Assembly: GCF_003609575.1 (NCBI RefSeq)
Contig: NZ_MBTA01000012.1
Coordinates: 124,001 to 188,000, forward strand
Source of the DNA: Pelobium manganitolerans
GTDB lineage: Bacteria; Bacteroidota; Bacteroidia; Sphingobacteriales; Sphingobacteriaceae
DNA length: 64,000 nucleotides
Reading direction: 5' to 3'
The notes under the pieces were generated by a model that was given only the letters and a program-made list of their open reading frames with translations, had not been told where the DNA came from and ran no database searches. The position numbers and the translations under genes are program-made. Positions 57,797 to 64,000 of this stretch are shown one piece after another. The first letter of the stretch is position 1. Each line of letters opens with the position of its first letter.

Positions 57797-59017
57797 ATGA
57801 TTAAATATTCTTTAAGCTGTTTGATGGTGTTATTTCTGAGCTTCAACGCACAGGCACAAAAAAATAAGAAAGAAGCCGATGGGCCTGCGCAACGGAAATA
57901 CCTATTGCAGGCCATGCTTAAAATTGCCGACCCCGTGTTAGAGGCGCTAAGCAAAAACGAGCTAAAAAAGGCCATGTCGGTAGAAGCTGCGCCGGGAAAA
58001 GAAGCCGACCGTAGAACGGTAACTTATTTAGAGGCTTTCGGAAGGCTTTTGGGCGGTATGGCGCCTTGGTTAGAGCTAGGCGCAGATGACACCGAGGAAG
58101 GTCAAATTAGGCAGAAATATATTTTGTTGGCGCGCACCTGCATTAAAAACGCCACCGACCCTGCATCTCCCGATTTCATGAATTTTACAAAAGGTGGCCA
58201 GCCGGTGGTGGATGCGGCCTTTTTTGCGCACGCTTTACTCCGTGCGCCGCAACAGCTTTGGGAGCCTTTAGATGCAGCAACCAAAGCAAATGTGATAAAT
58301 GCTTTAAAGTCGACCCGCGTAATTACGCCCTATTATAGCAACTGGTTGCTGTTTAGTGCCATGGTAGAAACCGCTATTTATAAATTTGACAGCGGAGCCG
58401 ATTTTATGCGGATAGATTATGCGGTAAAATCGCACCAGAATTGGTATTTGGGCGACGGTACTTACGGCGATGGACCCGATTTTCATTGGGATTACTATAA
58501 TAGCTTCGTTATCCAGCCCATGTTGTTAGACATTACGCGCATAGCCCTGAAAAATCCTAAGTTATACCAACAATTTCAATCGCGTGCCAGCCGTTATGCA
58601 GAAATTCAGGAACGCTTAATATCGCCGGAAGGCACTTATCCGCCTATCGGTCGTTCTTTAACCTACCGCTTTGGTGCTTTCCAGCTGCTGGCGCAGGTGG
58701 CTCTGCAAAAAAACTTGCCACAAAATATTTCTCCAGAGCAGGTGCGCTGTGCTTTGTACGCCGTAATTAAAAAGCAAATAGAAGCGCCCCACACTTTTGA
58801 TGATGGAGGTTGGCTCACCATTGGCATGTACGGCCACCAGCCCGGTTTGGGCGAGGTTTACATCTCTACCGGAAGCCTTTACTTATGCGCACAGGCATTT
58901 TTGGTTTTGGGCTTGTCCGCTGATGACGCTTTTTGGACCAAACCAAACGCCGCCTGGACGCAAAAAAAATTATGGCAGGGCTTAGCTGTGCCTATTGATC
59001 ATGCTTTACCTAATTAA
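57797..59017 (+). CDS. Second DUF2264 protein, short form
   Basis: 406 residues. Signal peptide (about 1-20, ending AQA). Same helical-barrel half as its neighbour (DGPDFHWDYYNSFVIQPML corresponds to the neighbour's [13 protein letters not shown]) but without the beta-rich C-terminal half. The two genes are adjacent and similar enough to be an old tandem duplication, now divergent. It probably acts on a related bond. Confidence 0.8.
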   Translation: MIKYSLSCLMVLFLSFNAQAQKNKKEADGPAQRKYLLQAMLKIADPVLEALSKNELKKAMSVEAAPGKEADRRTVTYLEAFGRLLGGMAPWLELGADDTEEGQIRQKYILLARTCIKNATDPASPDFMNFTKGGQPVVDAAFFAHALLRAPQQLWEPLDAATKANVINALKSTRVITPYYSNWLLFSAMVETAIYKFDSGADFMRIDYAVKSHQNWYLGDGTYGDGPDFHWDYYNSFVIQPMLLDITRIALKNPKLYQQFQSRASRYAEIQERLISPEGTYPPIGRSLTYRFGAFQLLAQVALQKNLPQNISPEQVRCALYAVIKKQIEAPHTFDDGGWLTIGMYGHQPGLGEVYISTGSLYLCAQAFLVLGLSADDAFWTKPNAAWTQKKLWQGLAVPIDHALPN

Positions 59018-59030
59018 CTGATACACCTAC

Positions 59031-60161
59031 ATGAAGTTTACGAGTGTTTTTGCGCTTATTGCGCTAGTTCTTTTTTCCGGATGTGGCACCACGCGCAGCA
59101 AAACATCTGCAAATACCAAAGAGGATGTTTTGGGCATCATCAACAAGGTGAATACGCATTGGCAACAAAATAATGCGCCCCGAAACGCTTTTTGGGACGA
59201 AGCCGCTTACCAAACTGCCAACATGGAAGCCTATTTTGTTACAGGAAACCCCGAGTATAAAGCTTACGCAGAACGCTGGGCGCAAAAAAACAATTGGAAA
59301 GGCGCAACATCCAACAACAAGGCCGAGTGGAAATATTCATACGGCGAAAAGCCAGCTTATGTGCTTTTTGGCGATTGGCAGGTGTGTTTCCAAACCTATA
59401 TCGATCTGTATAATTTAGATGAAGTTAAAGATTCGAAAAAAATAGCCCGCGCTTTAGAGGTAATGCAATACCAAATGAGCACGTCTAACAATGATTATTG
59501 GTGGTGGGCCGATGGTTTGTACATGGCCATGCCCGTAATGACCAAACTTTACAAACTGACCGGTGATAAGCATTACTTGGATAAAATGTACGAGTATTTT
59601 GTTTTTGCTGATGATTTGATGTTTGATAAAGAAGCGCACTTGTACTATCGAGATGGAAAATACATTTATCCCAAACATAAAACAGACCGTGGTTTTAAAG
59701 ATTTTTGGGCCCGTGGAGATGGCTGGGTATTTGCCGGTTTAGCCAAAGTTTTGGCCGATTTGCCTAAAGACTATCAACACTACGATTTGTTTTTAACGCG
59801 CTTTAAACAAATGGCCAAAGCGCTTTCTGCTACCCAACAAGCTGAAGGTTATTGGACGCGTAGCATATTGGATCCTCAACAAGCGCCAGGGCCAGAAACC
59901 AGCGGAACCGCGTTTATTGCTTATGGCTACTTGTGGGGAATGAACAACGGCATACTAGATAAAGCAACTTACAAGCCGGTAAGCCAAAAAGCGTGGAAGT
60001 ATTTAACAGAGGTAGCTTTACAGCCCGATGGTGATATAGGTTATGTACAGCCGATAGGCGAAAAAGCCATTCCCGGACAAGTTGTTGATCAAAATTCTAC
60101 CTCCAATTTTGGCGTAGGAGCCTTTTTGCTGGCTGCTTGCGAGATGTACCGCTCTTTATAA
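59031..60161 (+). CDS. GH105/GH88-type unsaturated glucuronyl/rhamnogalacturonyl hydrolase, lipoprotein
   Basis: 376 residues. Lipobox FSGC (Cys18). An (alpha/alpha)6 barrel with YWWWADGLYMAMP, WARGDGWVFAGL (Asp230 in the DG pair) and PETSGTAFIAYG as seen in GH105/GH88. These hydrolases open unsaturated uronic acids left by lyases, or act on related uronosides. Its presence with a GH43 set suggests uronate-capped side chains. It follows the short DUF2264 gene by 13 nt. Confidence 0.85.
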   Translation: MKFTSVFALIALVLFSGCGTTRSKTSANTKEDVLGIINKVNTHWQQNNAPRNAFWDEAAYQTANMEAYFVTGNPEYKAYAERWAQKNNWKGATSNNKAEWKYSYGEKPAYVLFGDWQVCFQTYIDLYNLDEVKDSKKIARALEVMQYQMSTSNNDYWWWADGLYMAMPVMTKLYKLTGDKHYLDKMYEYFVFADDLMFDKEAHLYYRDGKYIYPKHKTDRGFKDFWARGDGWVFAGLAKVLADLPKDYQHYDLFLTRFKQMAKALSATQQAEGYWTRSILDPQQAPGPETSGTAFIAYGYLWGMNNGILDKATYKPVSQKAWKYLTEVALQPDGDIGYVQPIGEKAIPGQVVDQNSTSNFGVGAFLLAACEMYRSL

Positions 60162-60298
60162 AGCAGCACAAATTTAGGAGATTGGTTTTGATAATTAAAA
60201 GCGATTTGTATCTTCAAATTTAATTTAGTGTCATGCGTACACTTTATTTTGAGAGCGGTGCAAATCTGCTTGTTTAAAATTAAAACTTCTTACAACCA

Positions 60299-61366
60299 AT
60301 GAAATCTAAAATCCTACGTATGGTGCTGGCGCTAATGGTATGCGCATGGCTAAATCCTGTTTTAGCCCAACAAAAAGCCGCGATACCTACAGAAAAAGAC
60401 ATGAGCGCCTATCTGATGGTTTACTTCAAAGATGATAGCCACAGCCTGTACTTTGCGCTTAGCAAGGATGGTTACACTTTTACAGATGTAAATAACGGAA
60501 CGCCCATTATTGCCGGAGATACCATTGCCGAGCAAAAAGGCGTACGCGATCCTTATATCATGCGTGGACCCGACGGTTACTTTTATATGGCGATGACAGA
60601 CTTGCACATTTTTGCCAAACAAAAAGGCTTGCGCGATACCGAGTGGGAGCGCGACGGAAAAGAGTTTGGTTGGGGCAACAACAAAAACCTGGTGCTGATG
60701 AAATCAAAGGATTTAATTCACTGGACACATTCTTTACTGCGCGTAGATAAAGCTTTCCCCGGCTGGCAACACATCGGCTGTGCTTGGGCGCCAGAATTAA
60801 TTTATGATGAGCAAGCCGGCAAAATCATGGTGTATTTTACCATCCGTTTCCGCAACGGTAACACCCAGTTGTATTACGCTTACCTTAACAAGGATTTTAA
60901 CGCATTAGAAACAGAACCTAAACTGCTGTTTCAGCACCCTAAAGCCAATATTCAATACTTAGATGCGGATATTACCAAAGTTGGCGATAAATTCCACATG
61001 TTTTACGTTTCGCAAGAGAATCCGGCAGGCATCAAACAAGCGGTTTCCAACTCCTTAACATCCGGTTACCTGTATGATGATAAATGGTACGATCCGGAAC
61101 CGAAATCATGCGAAGCACCTAACGTTTGGAAACGCATTGGCCAAGATAAATGGGTTTTGATGTACGATATTTTTAGCATCCATCCGCATAACTTCGGCTT
61201 TAGCGAAACCACAGATTTTAAAAACTTCACCAATTTGGGCCGTTTTAACGAAGGCGTAATGAAAACCACCAATTTCAGTTCTCCAAAACATGGGGCGGTA
61301 ATCCATCTCACCAAAAAAGAAGCGGAAAACGTGGCTAAAAACTGGAATTTAAAGATGAAATTTTAA
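60299..61366 (+). CDS. GH43 family glycosidase
   Basis: 355 residues. Signal peptide (about 1-23). Five-bladed propeller with the catalytic acids placed as expected: VRDPYIM (Asp), LDADITK (Asp) and SCEAPNVW (Glu). Family members hydrolyse alpha-L-arabinofuranosides or beta-xylosides/galactosides; in this context arabinofuranose removal from arabinogalactan is the most likely role, an inference from neighbours. The stop is followed immediately by the next gene's ATG. Confidence 0.85.
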   Translation: MKSKILRMVLALMVCAWLNPVLAQQKAAIPTEKDMSAYLMVYFKDDSHSLYFALSKDGYTFTDVNNGTPIIAGDTIAEQKGVRDPYIMRGPDGYFYMAMTDLHIFAKQKGLRDTEWERDGKEFGWGNNKNLVLMKSKDLIHWTHSLLRVDKAFPGWQHIGCAWAPELIYDEQAGKIMVYFTIRFRNGNTQLYYAYLNKDFNALETEPKLLFQHPKANIQYLDADITKVGDKFHMFYVSQENPAGIKQAVSNSLTSGYLYDDKWYDPEPKSCEAPNVWKRIGQDKWVLMYDIFSIHPHNFGFSETTDFKNFTNLGRFNEGVMKTTNFSSPKHGAVIHLTKKEAENVAKNWNLKMKF

Positions 61367-62380
61367 ATGCCCGCTATGCTCAAAAAAAACAATATCCTGT
61401 TGTTAATTGCGCTATGTGTAAATATTTCTGTCATCGCACAAAGCAAGTCGCGCTGGTTTTCAGAAAGCCGGCCCCTAGATTCTATCATCCTCAGCGACCC
61501 CTGCATCTTAGCTGATCAGCAAACGCGGACCTATTACATGACGGGCACAGGCGGCCAGCTTTGGAAGAGTAAAGATTTAAAACGCTGGGCGGGTCCGTAT
61601 CAGGTAATCCAAACAGACAGCAGCTCGTGGATGGGCAAAAACCCGATGGTTTGGGCGGCAGAACTGCACCAGTATAAAGGCAAATATTATTACTTCGCCA
61701 CCTTTACCAATAAAAACATCAAGATTGATAGCGTTAGGGGGAACGTAATTGAGCGCAGAGCCTGCCACGTTTTAGTAAGCGATAAAGCGGAAGGACCATA
61801 CCTGCCTATGAAAGACAAAACCTACCTGCCCGCAAATATGCCAACTTTAGACGGCACTTTTTGGGTGGATGAAGACCAACAGCCCTATATGGTTTTTTGC
61901 CATGAGTGGCTGCAGAACTGGAACGGTACAGTAGAAAAAATTAGGCTAAAGCCCGATTTGAGCGGTACCCTTGGCAACGCCAAATTGCTTTTTAAAGCGA
62001 GTGATTCGCCTGGGAGCCGCGAGCGTACCAGCAAAGGCGACACTACTTTTAACAAAGTTACGGATGGGCCTTGGCTGTTTAAAACGCAAACTGGCAAGTT
62101 GGGCATGTTATGGACCAGTTGGATTTTTAACCTTTATACGCAAGGCGTGGCTTACTCGCAAAGTGGCACTTTAGACGGCCCTTGGGTACAGGAAAAAGAA
62201 CCCATAACGCCGCCAAATTTTGGGCACGGAATGTTGTTCAAAACGTTTGACGGAAAACTTCTAATGTCTGTCCACAGCCATAAGAAAATTGACGGCCGTA
62301 CCATCCGTATTCCGCATTTATTTGAGGTGGACGACTCGGGCGATAAGCTTGTATTTTTGAAACAGTACTTTAAGCCATAA
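61367..62380 (+). CDS. GH43 family glycosidase
   Basis: 337 residues from MPAMLKKNNILL, or three fewer from the second Met. Signal peptide (ending VIAQ). Propeller motifs SDPCILAD (Asp base), TLDGTFWVDED and VTDGPWLF. The start codon directly follows the upstream stop, so translation is coupled. Probable arabinofuranosidase or related debranching enzyme of the arabinogalactan set. Confidence 0.85.
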   Translation: MPAMLKKNNILLLIALCVNISVIAQSKSRWFSESRPLDSIILSDPCILADQQTRTYYMTGTGGQLWKSKDLKRWAGPYQVIQTDSSSWMGKNPMVWAAELHQYKGKYYYFATFTNKNIKIDSVRGNVIERRACHVLVSDKAEGPYLPMKDKTYLPANMPTLDGTFWVDEDQQPYMVFCHEWLQNWNGTVEKIRLKPDLSGTLGNAKLLFKASDSPGSRERTSKGDTTFNKVTDGPWLFKTQTGKLGMLWTSWIFNLYTQGVAYSQSGTLDGPWVQEKEPITPPNFGHGMLFKTFDGKLLMSVHSHKKIDGRTIRIPHLFEVDDSGDKLVFLKQYFKP

Positions 62381-62420
62381 CTTTTATCCGCTCACTTAGC
62401 CTATATATTTTAACTGCACC

Positions 62421-64000
62421 ATGAACATCCATAAATCGGTTTTAGCCCTAACAGTACTAAGTTTATTTTCGCTTACGCGGATAAATGCGCAACAAAAAAC
62501 CGAACCTAAATACGAGGGTTACCTGTTTGCTTATTTTGAAGGTTCTGGCGATGGCTTTGCCCGCGAGCAACTTCGTTTTGGCGTAAGCGCCGATGCTAAA
62601 AACTGGTTTGCGTTAAATAACAACCAGCCCATCATCAAATCGTCCGAAATTTCGCAAACTGGCGGCATCCGCGATCCGCATATTTTACGCAGCCAGGACG
62701 GCAAACGCTTTTTAATTACCGCAACAGATATGTTTGTGGCAAAAAACGGGTGGGACAACAATCCGGGAATTGTGATGCTCAGCTCGCCAGATCTAATCAA
62801 CTGGAAACACAGTATTATTGATTTAGAAAAGCAATATCCCAAAAACTTTTCGGGTTTAAAGTGGGTCTGGGCGCCGCAAACCATTTACGACCCGCAAGCT
62901 AAAAAGTACCTGGTATATTTTACGGTGCGCTACTATAAAAACGAAAAACTCGATTTTTATTCGGCGTATGCCAATAAAGATTTTACCGGCTTTGAAAAAG
63001 AACCTAAACTGATGTTTAGCGCTAAGTATGGTGCAATAGATGGCGATATTGTTTATAAAGACGGGCTTTACCATTTGTTTTTTAAAGGCAATACCAAAGA
63101 TGAGAGCGGTAAAGAATTTAAAAATGGCATTCAGCAGGCGACCAGCAAGTCATTAAAAGGTCCTTGGAAAGAGGATTTTAAATATATGGATGCTTATGCA
63201 GGCACAAAAACAAACGTAGAAGGATCCAGCGTTTTTAAGCTGAACGATAGCGACGATTATATTTTAATGTACGATTTATACTCGAGCCAGCGCTACGAAT
63301 TTCAGCGCAGTAAAGATCTGTTCAACTTTACAGAAAAGCCCGAATCATTCACCAAAAACTTTTCTCCGCGCCACGGCAGCGTCATCGGCATCACAAAAGA
63401 AGAAGCCCGGCGCCTGCAAGCAAAATGGGGCGGCGTGCCGGGCGAGTTGCTTTCGCCAAGTAAGCCCGGTGATCGCTACCGTTTCCAATCGGCGGGCAAT
63501 CCCATCATTACCCACGAGTTTACTGCCGATCCGGCAGCTTTTGTTGAAGGCGATTCTTTGTGGTTGTACACCGGACACGATTTTGCGGGCAACCAAAAAG
63601 CTTATCGGATGAAAGATTGGTTAGTTTTTTCGAGCAAGGATCTAAAAACATGGACGCAGTACCCCGTGCCCTTAACAATAACAGATTTTGAATGGGCAAA
63701 AAGCGGCGATGCCTACGCCGGGCAGGTTATCAAACGCAACAACAAATATTATTGGTACATCAGCACCAATTGGAGCGGTATTGGCGTTGCCGTTGCCGAT
63801 AGGCCAGAAGGACCTTTTAAAGACGCCTTGGGCAAGCCATTGCTCACCAACAAAGACTGTTTCGCATCTACCCACAGTTGGGCCTGTATTGATCCTAGCG
63901 TTTTTATTGATGATGACGGGCAGGCTTGGCTGTTTTGGGGCAACCGCGAGTGTTATTACGCCAAGCTAAAAGATAACATGATTGAAATTGACGGGGAGGT
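62421..64000 (+). CDS. Two-module GH43 protein (partial, right end off the window)
   Basis: At least 526 residues, open at the right edge and with no stop inside. Signal peptide (about 1-23, ending NAQ). Two GH43-like modules lie in tandem: one at about 30-330 (GGIRDPHILR, WAPQTIYDP, NVEGSSVF) and a second beginning near 360 (GNPIITHEFTADPAAFVEGD, DAYAGQVIK, SWACIDPSVFIDDDGQ). Such fusions could attack two bonds of one side chain. It starts 40 nt after the upstream GH43 gene. Confidence 0.88.
   Translation, partial: MNIHKSVLALTVLSLFSLTRINAQQKTEPKYEGYLFAYFEGSGDGFAREQLRFGVSADAKNWFALNNNQPIIKSSEISQTGGIRDPHILRSQDGKRFLITATDMFVAKNGWDNNPGIVMLSSPDLINWKHSIIDLEKQYPKNFSGLKWVWAPQTIYDPQAKKYLVYFTVRYYKNEKLDFYSAYANKDFTGFEKEPKLMFSAKYGAIDGDIVYKDGLYHLFFKGNTKDESGKEFKNGIQQATSKSLKGPWKEDFKYMDAYAGTKTNVEGSSVFKLNDSDDYILMYDLYSSQRYEFQRSKDLFNFTEKPESFTKNFSPRHGSVIGITKEEARRLQAKWGGVPGELLSPSKPGDRYRFQSAGNPIITHEFTADPAAFVEGDSLWLYTGHDFAGNQKAYRMKDWLVFSSKDLKTWTQYPVPLTITDFEWAKSGDAYAGQVIKRNNKYYWYISTNWSGIGVAVADRPEGPFKDALGKPLLTNKDCFASTHSWACIDPSVFIDDDGQAWLFWGNRECYYAKLKDNMIEIDGE

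Overview
The window looks like chromosomal DNA of a Bacteroidota, most likely family Sphingobacteriaceae (Pedobacter/Mucilaginibacter-like). The reasons are the TAnnTTTG-type promoters, the near absence of Shine-Dalgarno sites, a SusC/SusD pair, a hybrid two-component regulator, DUF4374/DUF4198/DUF5683 families and about 40-45% GC. The genus is inference. There are no rRNA genes, recognisable tRNAs, CRISPR arrays or complete insertion sequences.

Layout. (1) 1-2.76 kb: the 3'-truncated methionine synthase gene metH on the minus strand, with a SAM-I riboswitch in its leader. (2) 2.8-8.7 kb: a four-gene iron/xenosiderophore uptake operon (PepSY membrane protein, DUF4198 periplasmic protein, TonB receptor, DUF4374 lipoprotein). 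It resembles the Bacteroides XusABC system and has a promoter flanked by a 10-bp inverted repeat. (3) 8.7-17.3 kb: small conserved genes (AlkB-like, a lipoprotein, MazG-like, dtd, an ECF sigma factor) and uvrA. (4) 17.4-20.9 kb: an accessory patch with a four-helix-bundle gene between degenerate repeats, metZ, an OsmC protein, a toxin-antitoxin pair whose toxin has an in-frame TAG, and an Rrf2 regulator. (5) 21-25.4 kb: a minus-strand parA-parB-DUF5683-dapB-lepB operon. (6) 25.5-38.1 kb: an FMN reductase, an MscS channel with a free-standing GH31-type N-domain, rplS, trmD, a GNAT gene, rimM, a serine hydrolase, an AsmA-like protein, a DUF4153 protein and an OmpR-type two-component system. (7) 38.2-39.7 kb: a candidate small RNA, repeat-rich DNA and an intact toxin-antitoxin pair. 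(8) 39.7-64 kb: a polysaccharide utilisation locus that runs off the right edge.

The utilisation locus contains mannonate dehydratase (uxuA), susC, susD, a GH2 beta-galactosidase, a hybrid regulator, a GH43 of the exo-beta-1,3-galactanase type, two DUF2264 proteins, a GH105 and three further GH43 proteins (the last truncated, with two GH43 modules). Together these fit breakdown of a type II arabinogalactan: galactan backbone, arabinose side chains and glucuronate caps, with glucuronate entering metabolism through UxuA. A VapBC-like cassette sits inside the locus between two nearly identical 46-bp copies of the lacZ terminator.

Most intriguing points: the terminator-flanked vapBC cassette; the dead toxin with a retained antitoxin; the Xus-like operon with its operator candidates; several promoters placed so close to the start codon that the mRNAs should be leaderless; the orphan GH31 N-domain; and a 90-nt candidate sRNA. 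All family assignments come from reading the translations. No database search was possible.
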